A stretch of 20,696 bases of DNA from JANSYP01 sp039184415 (GCA_039184415.1 JBCDBB010000062.1:1-20696); one strand, 5' to 3'; shown: positions 7,560 through 14,434, numbered from the stretch's first letter. Notes: generated from the letters alone by a model not told the origin. A program made the numbers and translations.

Positions 7560-8029
7560 AGGACACACGCACCGGCGCCGGATCGGTGCCGGTTTCGGCT
7601 CTGGCACTCGGTCTGGCAGGGGTAATCCCATTCCTGTGGGGCGCGGCAACCGAGATCAGCCCCTTTCTCTTCGATCTGGGCCAGGACCTGTTCGGGCCGC
7701 GCCTCGTCGGCCAGTACGTTCTGGTCTTCTACGGAACGATCATCCTTTCCTTCATGTCCGGCGTTCTCTGGGGCTTCTCGACACGTGCCGAAGGCGGCAC
7801 GGCGACCCTGGGGTACACGCTGAGCGTGCTGCCCGCCCTTTGGGCGTTCTTCTTCGTAGGTGGCGGGGCCGATCGCGCGGCGTGGTTTCTGATTGCTGGT
7901 TTCATTGGGCTGCTCGGCCTCGATTACGGCTTCTGGCGACTGGGTCTCGCGCCGGGCTGGTGGATGCAGTTGCGCAATCTTCTGACGCTTCTTGTCGTGG
8001 GTTGCATGACTTTGGGACTGTTGTTTTGA
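7556..8029 (+). CDS. DUF3429 family membrane protein
   Basis: A 157-residue integral membrane protein of the DUF3429 family (function unknown). Five hydrophobic segments can be seen, roughly at residues 13-32, 50-73, 83-103, 107-126 and 138-156. The stretch between the first two (FDLGQDLFGPRLVGQYVLVF) and SFMSGVLWGF are typical of the family. It starts at GTG 7556, overlapping the ispH stop by four bases (GTGA), so translation is probably coupled. Its stop overlaps the next start in the same way (TTGA). Position gives no clear clue to its role. Confidence 0.85.
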   Translation: MKDTRTGAGSVPVSALALGLAGVIPFLWGAATEISPFLFDLGQDLFGPRLVGQYVLVFYGTIILSFMSGVLWGFSTRAEGGTATLGYTLSVLPALWAFFFVGGGADRAAWFLIAGFIGLLGLDYGFWRLGLAPGWWMQLRNLLTLLVVGCMTLGLLF

Positions 8030-8619
8030 GCGCACCGGACGCGGAAACGCTGGCCGTCTATGACGCCCGCGCTGCGGATTACGCCGCGTTGGTCGAGGAT
8101 GGACCTTCGGCCCGGCTGCAAGGCTTCTTGGCCAGGGTTCCGCCCAAGGCCCGCCTGCTCGATCTGGGCTGCGGCACGGGTGGGGTGGCTGCGCAGATGG
8201 CCGCAGCAGGCCACGAGGTCGTAGCCCTCGATCCGTCCACCGGCATGGCCGCCGAGGCGCAGACGCGCTACGGTCTGAAAGTTCAGCTCGGCGATTTCGA
8301 CGATATTCCTGAGCTGGGGCGTTTCGACGGTATCTGGGCGCATTTCAGTCTGCTCCACGCTCGGCGCAGCGAACTGCCCCGCCACCTTGCCGCACTTCAC
8401 GCGGGGCTGCGCCCGGGTGGCATCTTCTTGATCGGGATGAAAACCGGTACGGGTACCGCGCGGGATCGACTTGGACGGCATTACATCTATGTCGCGGAGA
8501 CCGAGTTGCACGAATTGCTGGTCGAGGCCGGCTTCACTCCCCGCCACGTGGAAACTGGATCGGAAGAAGGCTTCGACGGTGTCGTAGCGCCCTGGGTTGT
8601 GATGACGGCCGATGCCTGA
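8026..8619 (+). CDS. Class I SAM-dependent methyltransferase (TTG start)
   Basis: A 197-residue Rossmann-fold methyltransferase of the UbiE/Methyltransf_11/25 type. Motif I, LLDLGCGTGGVAAQM, lies at residues 43-57 and binds S-adenosylmethionine; VVALDPSTGM is motif II; GIWAHFSLLHARR and LRPGGIFLIGMKTG are the later core strands. The substrate cannot be told from sequence. No in-frame ATG occurs before motif I, so the TTG at 8026, overlapping the DUF3429 stop (TTGA), is the likely start, giving the N-terminus SAPDAETLAVYDARAADYA, normal for the family. The frame is open further upstream but only as a shadow of DUF3429. Its end overlaps rnhA by 8 nt. Confidence 0.87.
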   Translation: MSAPDAETLAVYDARAADYAALVEDGPSARLQGFLARVPPKARLLDLGCGTGGVAAQMAAAGHEVVALDPSTGMAAEAQTRYGLKVQLGDFDDIPELGRFDGIWAHFSLLHARRSELPRHLAALHAGLRPGGIFLIGMKTGTGTARDRLGRHYIYVAETELHELLVEAGFTPRHVETGSEEGFDGVVAPWVVMTADA

Positions 8620-9064
8620 GCTTTTTGCCTATACTGATGGGGCTTGCAGCGGCAATCCCGGTCCGGGCGGCTGGGGCGCGCTTTTGGTGGCCCGCAACGG
8701 CGACACCGTGCTGCGCGAACGCGAGCTTTCGGGCGGAGAGCCGCACACGACCAACAACCGCATGGAACTTCTGGCTGCGATCAGCAGCCTTGAGACGCTG
8801 GAACGTCCCTCGCGGCTGACGCTCGTGACAGACAGCGCCTATGTGAAGGACGGCATCACGAAATGGCTTGCCGGCTGGAAACGCAATGGCTGGAAAACGG
8901 CCGCAAAGAAGCCGGTGAAGAACGACGACCTGTGGAAACGGCTGGACGCCGCACGGTCGCGGCATGAGGTGACCTGGGAATGGGTCAAGGGCCATGCCGG
9001 CCACCCGGAGAACGAGCGCGCCGATGAACTCGCCCGGGCGGGCATGGCACCGTTCAGGGACTGA
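8612..9064 (+). CDS. rnhA: Ribonuclease HI
   Basis: RNase HI cuts the RNA strand of RNA-DNA hybrids, removing primers and R-loops. The 150-residue protein has the full catalytic set: Asp9 (YTDGACSGNPGPGGWG), Glu52 (NNRMELLAAI), Asp74 (VTDSAYVKDGI) and Asp138 (NERADELAR), plus the flexible-loop His128 (VKGHAGHPEN). The basic handle region GWKRNGWKTAAKKPVKNDDLW is also present. The ATG at 8612 lies inside the end of the methyltransferase gene, so the two are tightly coupled. The product is of normal length and looks fully active. Confidence 0.97.
   Translation: MPELFAYTDGACSGNPGPGGWGALLVARNGDTVLRERELSGGEPHTTNNRMELLAAISSLETLERPSRLTLVTDSAYVKDGITKWLAGWKRNGWKTAAKKPVKNDDLWKRLDAARSRHEVTWEWVKGHAGHPENERADELARAGMAPFRD
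9056..9060 (+). promoter_or_regulatory. Ribosome binding site supporting the TTG start of the TRIC-like gene
   Basis: AGGGA lies 8 nt before TTG at 9069, inside the last codons of rnhA. There is no in-frame ATG before the first membrane helices, so this site decides the start. Confidence 0.5.
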
Positions 9065-9068
9065 GCCC

Positions 9069-9695
9069 TTGCACGGGGTTCCCCTGACGCTCGATCTTGC
9101 TGCGGTGGCCGTCTTCGCCTTGACCGGCGCGCTGGTGGCCAGCCGCGCGCAACTCGAGCCAGTTGGGTTCATGTTCATGGCCAGCCTCACTGCCGTGGGC
9201 GGAGGAACGATCCGCGACCTCCTTCTCGGCCGGGCAGTGTTTTGGGTGGCAGCCCCGATCTATCTGGCGGTCGCCTGTGGCGCCGCAATCCTGGTTTTCT
9301 TTACGGCGCACCTGCTGGAGAGCCGGTACAAGGTTCTGGTCTGGCTGGATGCCGTGGCGCTTGCCGTGGCTGTTGCGGCCGGCCTCTTTGCCGCGACACA
9401 GATGGGCAGCAGTCCTGCCATTTGCCTTGTCATGGGGATCCTGACGGGTTGCCTAGGCGGACTGATGCGGGACGTCGTCGCCAATGAGGTTCCCCTCGTG
9501 CTCAAGCCGGGAAAGCTCTATGTCACGGCCGCGTTTGCCGGCGCCCTTGTGGCGGTCGGCGCGCTTGGTGTCGGAGCGCCCGGGATGGTTGCGGGGCTTC
9601 TTTGCATCGCCGTGACGTTCACGCTGCGCGCGGGTGCAATCCTCCGCGGGTGGAACCTGCCCGGTTACAAACCCCGCCCGCCCAAGCTTCGCTGA
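9069..9695 (+). CDS. TRIC-type (UPF0126/YicG family) membrane protein
   Basis: A 208-residue membrane protein with two tandem UPF0126 repeats, the family of prokaryotic trimeric intracellular cation channel homologues. Seven hydrophobic segments can be traced. The duplicated signatures are GGGTIRDLLLGR in the first repeat and GGLMRDVVANEVPLVL in the second; in structures of the family these Gly/Arg kinks line the pore. In bacteria the transported ion is often unclear. The start is TTG at 9069, four nt after the rnhA stop, with AGGGA 8 nt upstream. It is the last gene of the ispH run. Confidence 0.85.
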   Translation: MHGVPLTLDLAAVAVFALTGALVASRAQLEPVGFMFMASLTAVGGGTIRDLLLGRAVFWVAAPIYLAVACGAAILVFFTAHLLESRYKVLVWLDAVALAVAVAAGLFAATQMGSSPAICLVMGILTGCLGGLMRDVVANEVPLVLKPGKLYVTAAFAGALVAVGALGVGAPGMVAGLLCIAVTFTLRAGAILRGWNLPGYKPRPPKLR

Positions 9696-9767
9696 TGGCA
9701 CCGACACCGGCATCGCGTCGATCTTCGGGATGTCGAGTTGACGGTCTTGCGACGCGGAGCTACCCCA

Positions 9768-9799
9768 AACTCAAAAACCCTTGAGTTCAATCACTTGAG
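9768..9799. promoter_or_regulatory. Inverted and direct TTGAG repeats upstream of the YHS gene
   Basis: AACTCAA (9768-9774) is the exact inverse of TTGAGTT (9781-9787), and a further TTGAG sits at 9795-9799. The cluster is about 90-120 bp before the YHS gene. It could be an operator or the end of the preceding transcript; nothing decides between these. Confidence 0.3.
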
Positions 9800-9886
9800 A
9801 GCTGCGTTTACGTTACGTGACAGTGTTTGGACCGGCAGCTAGCTCCTTTCTCGCGCCCGATTGGGGCCAAACAGAAAGGGAAGAAG

Positions 9887-10321
9887 ATGTTGAAGACGCT
9901 GCTCGCGGCCCTCTCGGTCGCCGCCGCCATGGCACTGACCGCGCTCCCGGTTTCGGCGGGGAACCAACTCGCCGTTGCCTTGGGCGGCTATGACACCGTG
10001 TCCTACCATGACGGGGCGCCGTCGCCAGGTGAGGCGCGCATCAACCATTTCTGGAACGGAGCGATCTGGTACTTCACCTCGACCGAGAATCGCGACACCT
10101 TCGCCGCCGACCCGGAACGCTACGCCCCGGCCTATGACGGCTACTGTTCCTGGGCCGCGAGTCAGAATTACAAGGCACCGGGAGATCCGACGGTATGGGA
10201 GATCGTTGACGGTACCCTCTATGTACAGGTTCACCCTCGGGCGCAGGAGCTGTGGCAGGCAGACATTCCGGCACACATCTCCGCAGGCGACGAGAATTGG
10301 CCGCGCATCCATCCGTTCTGA
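9887..10321 (+). CDS. Exported YHS-domain protein
   Basis: A 144-residue protein with an N-terminal signal peptide (LKTLLAALSVAAAMALTALPVSA, likely cut after Ala24) and a YHS domain of the periplasmic kind (GGYDTVSYHDG, HFWNGAIWYFTSTENRDTFAADPERYAPAYDGYC). The fold is thought to bind metal or a related ligand, but the function is not established. Cys87 in YDGYCSWA sits at the site where, as I recall, some homologues carry selenocysteine; here the codon is TGT. The ATG at 9887 follows AAGGGAAG. It has its own 190-bp upstream region, so is probably not part of the ispH operon, and ends at a hairpin. Confidence 0.85.
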   Translation: MLKTLLAALSVAAAMALTALPVSAGNQLAVALGGYDTVSYHDGAPSPGEARINHFWNGAIWYFTSTENRDTFAADPERYAPAYDGYCSWAASQNYKAPGDPTVWEIVDGTLYVQVHPRAQELWQADIPAHISAGDENWPRIHPF

Positions 10322-10336
10322 AAAATCGTTCAGTTG

Positions 10337-10364
10337 GCGCGGATCGGGTGACCCCGCTCCGCGC
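10337..10364. terminator. Hairpin between convergent YHS gene and fmt
   Basis: GCGCGGA (10337-10343) pairs with TCCGCGC (10358-10364), with an inner GGG/CCC. It begins 15 nt after the YHS stop and lies about 60 nt beyond the fmt stop on the other strand, where TTTTT occurs just past it in that direction. It probably serves both genes. Confidence 0.55.
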
Positions 10365-10425
10365 ACGTTAGGCGTCCTGCTTCTGCCCGTCCCTCCGCAA
10401 GCGGCGACATCAGATTCGCCGCGCG

Positions 10426-11325
10426 TCAGGTCAGCCGATCCGGAAGGGGCGTCCCTCTCAGAAACGAGGCTGTGTCAAGCGCTTTGCCCCCCTGCCGCTG
10501 GGCGACGGTGATCTGCACCGCCCCGTCCCCGCAGGCGACACGAAAGCCACCGAGGTGGGTCCCCGGCGGACCTGACCCCTCTCCGCACCTCGATCCCAAC
10601 AGTTTCACGCGCGCGCCGCCGATCTCGCACCAGGCACCAGGAAACGGCGCGAGACCGCGGATCTTGCGATCGATCTCTGCTGCAGGGCGCGACCAGTCCA
10701 CCCGCGCTTCGGTCTTGTCGATCTTTTCAGCATAGGTGACACCCTCCGCCGGCTGCGGCTCGGGCACGAGGTCATCGAGCCGCGCGAGCGCGTCGGTGAT
10801 CAACCGCGCCCCGAGAGCGGAGAGCCGGTCGTGGAGCACGGCGGCTGTGTCTTCGGGACGAATCGGAACGGCCTCTCGCAGAAGGACCGGGCCCGTGTCG
10901 AGCCCAGCCTCCATCTGCATGATGCAGATCCCGGTCTCGGCATCACCGGCCATGATCGCGCGCTGGATCGGCGCCGCGCCACGCCAGCGCGGCAGGAGCG
11001 AGGCGTGAATGTTCAGACAACCCCGCACGGGTGCGTCCAGAATGGCCTGCGGCAAGATAAGACCGTAGGCCACGACCACGGCGATTTCCGCTTCGAGCGC
11101 AAAAAACTCCGCCTGCGCACCGGTATCGCGCAATGACACCGGATGGCGCACTGGTAACCCGATGCTTTCGGCGCGTGCCTGTACGGGGCTGGAGCGGGGT
11201 TTTTTCCCGCGCCCGGCGGGGCGTGGCGGCTGGCAGTAGACGCAGGCGACGTCGTGTCCCTCGGCGACAATCTGATCCAGTACGGGAACCGAGAAGTCCG
11301 GTGTTCCCATGAAGACGATCCGCAT
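10426..11325 (-). CDS. fmt: Methionyl-tRNA formyltransferase
   Basis: Fmt formylates Met-tRNA(fMet) using 10-formyltetrahydrofolate, making the bacterial initiator. The 299-residue protein has the N-terminal Rossmann part (MRIVFMGTPDFSVPVLDQI), the catalytic Asn106, His108 and Asp143 in NIHASLLPRWRGAAPIQRAI and GLDTGPVL, and the C-terminal tRNA-binding domain (from about residue 205, YAEKIDKTEARVDWSRPA). Start at ATG 11325 is supported by AAAGGG about 7 nt upstream; the frame is open upstream without similarity. It is downstream of def and its paralog on the same strand, so formylation and deformylation genes lie together. Two hairpins and a GC-rich repeat fill the 103-bp gap before it. Confidence 0.96.
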   Translation of the reverse strand: MRIVFMGTPDFSVPVLDQIVAEGHDVACVYCQPPRPAGRGKKPRSSPVQARAESIGLPVRHPVSLRDTGAQAEFFALEAEIAVVVAYGLILPQAILDAPVRGCLNIHASLLPRWRGAAPIQRAIMAGDAETGICIMQMEAGLDTGPVLLREAVPIRPEDTAAVLHDRLSALGARLITDALARLDDLVPEPQPAEGVTYAEKIDKTEARVDWSRPAAEIDRKIRGLAPFPGAWCEIGGARVKLLGSRCGEGSGPPGTHLGGFRVACGDGAVQITVAQRQGGKALDTASFLRGTPLPDRLT

Positions 11326-11346
11326 CGCGTAACCCTTTCGCTCCTG

Positions 11347-11389
11347 TCGGGGGCCGCTCCCGCCTGTCTTTGCCCCATTCGGGGCGCAT
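11347..11389 (+). repeat. GC-rich palindromic intergenic repeat, copy B
   Basis: This stretch between the def paralog and fmt contains CGCTCCCGCCTGTCTT (11355-11370), identical to the inverse of 18001-18016. The identity sits in a longer imperfect match of about 43 nt, with GGGGC before it and GGGGC plus CATC after it. Its right half can form GCCCC-ATTC-GGGGC (11372-11385). Confidence 0.5.
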
Positions 11390-11401
11390 CCCGTTGGGCG
11401 G

Positions 11402-11421
11402 CGCACCGCTGACGCGGTGCG
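11402..11421 (-). terminator. Perfect 8-bp hairpin after the def paralog
   Basis: CGCACCGC (11402-11409), loop TGAC, then GCGGTGCG (11414-11421). It begins 7 nt beyond the def-paralog stop, before fmt. No U-run follows on the minus strand, so it could be an attenuator or RNA-processing site rather than a full terminator. Confidence 0.45.
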
Positions 11422-11428
11422 GCCTCTC

Positions 11429-11935
11429 CTAGCCCTTGTGCAGCTTCCCGTACCGCCTCAGCAGCATCTGGCGTTTCGTCCGGCTGAGACGGTCGGCGTA
11501 GATCTTTCCGTCGAGATGGTCGATCTGGTGCTGCACGCTTGTCGACCAGAGACCGTCGAAGGCGCGCTGGACCTCTTGCCCTGTCTCATCGAGATACCGC
11601 ACCTGCACCCTTTCGGGACGAGACAGCCGTGCCCAGACGCCTGGCAGGTTCGGGCTCGCCTCATCATGGGACTTGAGCGTGTCTGAGGAAGCGACGAGCA
11701 GCGGATTGGCCATCCGCACCGCCTGGCCACGGATCTCGGACGCATCGACCACGGCCAGCCGCCGCATGACACCGATCTGACAGGCCGCAAGCCCGACACC
11801 CTGGCCCGGCATCGCCTCCATCGTATCGATCATGTCTTCCCAGATCGCACGCACCGCATCGTCTACGGTCTCCACCGGCTCGCAGGGCGTTCGCAGCCGC
11901 GCATCGGGCCACATCACAAACGGCCGGACGCTCAC
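11429..11935 (-). CDS. Peptide deformylase paralog lacking catalytic residues
   Basis: A 168-residue member of the peptide deformylase fold. Motif 1 is kept (GVGLAACQIGV, residues 46-56). Motif 2, normally EGCLS with the metal-binding Cys, reads EASPN (92-96), so Cys is replaced by Ser94. Motif 3, normally HEIDH, reads HQIDH (136-140), so the catalytic Glu is replaced by Gln137 while both His remain. By analogy with characterised deformylases it should not deformylate peptides; it may bind nascent chains, bind another metal, or be a distinct hydrolase. The frame is intact, so it is retained, not decaying. The GTG start at 11935 overlaps the def stop by four bases (GTGA). Confidence 0.88.
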   Translation of the reverse strand: MSVRPFVMWPDARLRTPCEPVETVDDAVRAIWEDMIDTMEAMPGQGVGLAACQIGVMRRLAVVDASEIRGQAVRMANPLLVASSDTLKSHDEASPNLPGVWARLSRPERVQVRYLDETGQEVQRAFDGLWSTSVQHQIDHLDGKIYADRLSRTKRQMLLRRYGKLHKG

Positions 11936-12459
11936 GCGCTGTCGCGTGCGCGGTCCCGCTTCAGCTTGACCATCTTGCGGGTGATGAGCTGGCGTTTCAG
12001 CGGCGAGAGATAGTCGATGAAGAGCTTGCCATCGAGATGGTCGATCTCGTGCTGGACGCAGGTGGCCCAGAGCCCGTCGAACGTGTTTTCCTGCGCCACG
12101 CCATCCCGGTCGATCCACCGCACCGTGACCTCACGCGGGCGCGTGACGTCGGCATAGATTTCGGGAATGGAGAGGCAGCCTTCCTCATAGACATTCGTAT
12201 CATCTGAGGCCGCGACGACTTCAGGATTGAAGAGCGCCATCGGACGGGGAGGCGCGCCTTCTTCCTTGACGCAATCCATCACGATCAAACGCGTGTTCAC
12301 GCCGATCTGAGGCGCGGCAAGCCCGATGCCCGGCGCATCATACATCGTGGCAAGCATATCGTCGGCGAGCCGCCGGAGGTCGTCGGAGAGATCGGCGACC
12401 GGCTCGGAGGGTTTCTTGAGCCGCGGGTCGGGATGGATCAGGATCGGATACAGGGCCAT
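11932..12459 (-). CDS. def: Peptide deformylase
   Basis: Def removes the N-formyl group from nascent proteins at the ribosome exit. This 175-residue enzyme has all three motifs: GIGLAAPQ (44-51), EGCLS with metal ligand Cys95, and QHEIDH with His137, catalytic Glu138 and His141. The C-terminal helix (SPLKRQLITRKMVKLKRDR) is basic, as expected for ribosome binding. Start at ATG 12459 gives the normal family N-terminus (MALYPILIHPDPRL). There is no Shine-Dalgarno before it, and a good promoter -10 lies only 6 nt upstream, so the mRNA may be leaderless. It is first in the def - def paralog - fmt unit. Confidence 0.97.
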   Translation of the reverse strand: MALYPILIHPDPRLKKPSEPVADLSDDLRRLADDMLATMYDAPGIGLAAPQIGVNTRLIVMDCVKEEGAPPRPMALFNPEVVAASDDTNVYEEGCLSIPEIYADVTRPREVTVRWIDRDGVAQENTFDGLWATCVQHEIDHLDGKLFIDYLSPLKRQLITRKMVKLKRDRARDSA

Positions 12460-12465
12460 GACAGC

Positions 12466-12494
12466 GATTTAGGCGAGCCGCGCGGTCCGTGCAA
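12466..12494 (-). promoter_or_regulatory. Candidate def promoter giving a leaderless mRNA
   Basis: On the minus strand TTGCAC (12494-12489), a 17-nt spacer and TAAATC (12471-12466) precede the def ATG at 12459 by only 6 nt. The usual distance from -10 to start point would place the first transcribed base at or next to the A of ATG. Confidence 0.5.
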
Positions 12495-12500
12495 TCGCCC

Positions 12501-12528
12501 TTGCGCCCGCCGCCGTCAGAGCTAGCCT
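12501..12528 (+). promoter_or_regulatory. Candidate promoter of the MalY/PatB-type gene
   Basis: TTGCGC (12501-12506), 16 nt, TAGCCT (12523-12528). It would leave a leader of about 18 nt holding the AAGGAG ribosome site. Moderate match only. Confidence 0.3.
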
Positions 12529-12552
12529 GTCCGCCGATGCCAAGGAGCCACC

Positions 12553-13749
12553 ATGACTGCAGAAACCCCGATCGATCCGCGCTTCGACACGATCCGCGAC
12601 AGGCGCGGAACCAACTGCAGCAAGTGGGACGGGATGGAGAGCCTGTTCGGCGTGTCACCAGAGGACGGTCTGTCGATGTGGGTCGCGGACATGGACTTTG
12701 CCGCGCCGGAGATCGTGCAGCGCGCTCTAGCGGACTATGTGTCGGGCGGGGTCTACGGCTATGCCGACAGTGACCGCGGATTGCGCGAGGCAACGGCCTC
12801 GTGGATGCAGACCCGCCATGGCTGGACATTGGAGCCCGATCACGTGCTTTCGACCAACGGAATGGTCAATGCGATCGGGCTGGCCATCGACGCCTATAGC
12901 GCGCCAGGCGACGGGGTGGTGGTGTTCACTCCGGTCTACCATGCGTTCAAACGGGTCATCGATGCGGCGAAACGGGAACTGATCGACTGCCCCCTGCGGG
13001 TCGAAAACGGCCGCCATGTCATGGATTTCGACGCCTATGACGCGATCATACCGGTCCACGCGAAGATCGTGATCCTCTGTTCGCCGCACAATCCCGGTGG
13101 ACAGGTGTGGCGCCCCGACGAATTGCGTGCGCTGGCCGATTTCGCACAACGTCACGACCTGATCCTGCTGTCGGACGAAATCCACCACGATCTGCTCTAC
13201 CCGGGTCACACACACACGCCGATGGCGGTCGCCGCGCCCGAAATCGAAGACCGGCTGGTGATGATGACCGCGACGACCAAGACCTTCAATATTGCCGGTG
13301 CGCACATCTCGCAGGTGACCATTGCGGACACGGCTCTGCGCGCCCGGTACGCTGCCCGGAAAAAGGCTCTCGCGACGTCGCCCGGCGCCTTCGGGCTGCT
13401 ATTGGCCGAGGCCGCATACTCGCCGGAGGGTGCCGACTGGCTGGAAGCGCTGATGCGCTATCTCGACGGAAATCGCCGCCTTTTCGACCAAGGCGTGAAC
13501 GCGATCCCCGGGGTGCAGTCGATGGTGCTCGAGTCAACCTACCTCGCCTGGGTCGACTTCACAGGCACGGGTATGGATCGAAACGAGCTTAACCGCCGGA
13601 TCCGCAAGGCTGCGAGGATCGCGGCGAGCCCCGGCGAAAGCTTCGGTCCTCGATCGGAAACCTGGGCGCGCTTCAATATCGGAATGCCGCGGGCCAGTAT
13701 CGCCGAGGCGGTCGACCGGCTGCAAAGCGCGTTTGCCGATCTTCAGTAG
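12553..13749 (+). CDS. MalY/PatB-type PLP-dependent aminotransferase / cystathionine beta-lyase
   Basis: A 398-residue fold-type I PLP enzyme of the MalY/PatB group, which typically cleaves cystathionine or other cysteine S-conjugates to a thiol, pyruvate and ammonia. Visible: WVADMDFAAP near residue 43 (a MalY-group marker), the cofactor-contacting SPHNPGGQVW (Asn180), SDEIHHDLLYPGH with Asp208 pairing with the pyridine nitrogen, and the Schiff-base Lys243 in TTKTFNIAGAH. The C-terminal RFNIGMPRA holds the carboxylate-binding Arg. Start ATG 12553 has AAGGAG at ideal spacing. The precise substrate cannot be told. It stands alone, divergent from def. Confidence 0.9.
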   Translation: MTAETPIDPRFDTIRDRRGTNCSKWDGMESLFGVSPEDGLSMWVADMDFAAPEIVQRALADYVSGGVYGYADSDRGLREATASWMQTRHGWTLEPDHVLSTNGMVNAIGLAIDAYSAPGDGVVVFTPVYHAFKRVIDAAKRELIDCPLRVENGRHVMDFDAYDAIIPVHAKIVILCSPHNPGGQVWRPDELRALADFAQRHDLILLSDEIHHDLLYPGHTHTPMAVAAPEIEDRLVMMTATTKTFNIAGAHISQVTIADTALRARYAARKKALATSPGAFGLLLAEAAYSPEGADWLEALMRYLDGNRRLFDQGVNAIPGVQSMVLESTYLAWVDFTGTGMDRNELNRRIRKAARIAASPGESFGPRSETWARFNIGMPRASIAEAVDRLQSAFADLQ

Positions 13750-13795
13750 TCCTACGCGCGCCGACGCGAAGCGATGCGATATGCACTTGACCGCC

Positions 13796-13814
13796 GGGCG
13801 CCGGACACGCGCCC
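13796..13814 (+). terminator. Weak hairpin after the MalY/PatB-type gene
   Basis: GGGCGC (13796-13801) and GCGCCC (13809-13814) with a 7-nt loop, 47 nt beyond the stop at 13749. No U-run. Nothing else is recognised between 13750 and about 13890. Confidence 0.3.
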
Positions 13815-13923
13815 AGATGTCACAGAATGCGGATAGGCAGAGCGCGGCCATGCGTTGTCGCCTAACTTGAGGCACGCGTCGAAGTGCCAGGACACGAGGC
13901 CTAACCCGACGACCCGGCGGCCG

Positions 13924-14434
13924 CTCAAGGTCCTCTTTCTGTGTATCGGAAACTTCGCCCGGTCGCTGATAGCCGAAGCGATCCTGACATGAGTGGTCCC
14001 CGGGCGCTTCAATGCGTACTCGGCCGGATCTCAGCCCGAGGCCGCGCTCAATCCCCACACCATCGATCTGCTCAAGTCGCGCGATCACGAAGTCCGCTCG
14101 CTCCGGTCCAAGAACTGGGACGAATTCGCCGAGCCAAAGGCGCACGCGGACATCGTGATAACGGTCGGCGGCGCCACAGCCGAGACCTGTCCGGTCTGGC
14201 CTTGAGGCGCCAGCACGTGCGCATTGGAGTATGCCTGACCCCGCCTTGACAGAAGGCAACGAGGACGAAAAACGCGCGGCCTTTGCGGTAGCCTACCAGA
14301 CACTGCGAAATCGGATCCCGACACTTCACAGCGCGCCTATGGCAGAGCGCGACCGGGCCACCCTTCGGGAACTACTCGATGCGTTGGGCCGCATCTTACC
14401 CCCCAACACGCAAGCGTGCTCGCCCGCGCCCTAG
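13924..14434 (+). pseudogene. arsC: Arsenate reductase (LMW-phosphatase ArsC) pseudogene
   Basis: About 170 codons of an ArsC of the low-molecular-weight phosphatase type can be read through with two lesions. The first part gives LKVLFLCIGNFARSLIAEAILT, with the active-site C-x5-R loop at 13942-13962. Then comes a TGA (13990-13992), after which VPGRFNAYSAGSQPEAALNP and NWDEFAEP continue in the same frame to ETCPVWP. One extra T near 14202-14203 shifts the frame; removing it gives EAPARAHWSMPDPALTEG and the usual C-terminal helix (EKRAAFAVAYQTLRNRI). The second redox Cys, expected near VITV, is Gly, and CTGNS-type loop residues are altered. No start codon is clear (TTG 13867 is possible). No arsR or arsB is nearby in the window. 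Confidence 0.8.

Noticed and set aside
7636..8025. Longer N-terminus for the methyltransferase
   Set aside because: The extra residues are an out-of-frame reading of DUF3429; the TTG at 8026 overlapping its stop gives the normal family start.
13990..13992. TGA in arsC read as selenocysteine or tryptophan
   Set aside because: The position is not a conserved Cys or Trp in the family, no SECIS-like stem was seen, and a separate frameshift follows, so decay is simpler.
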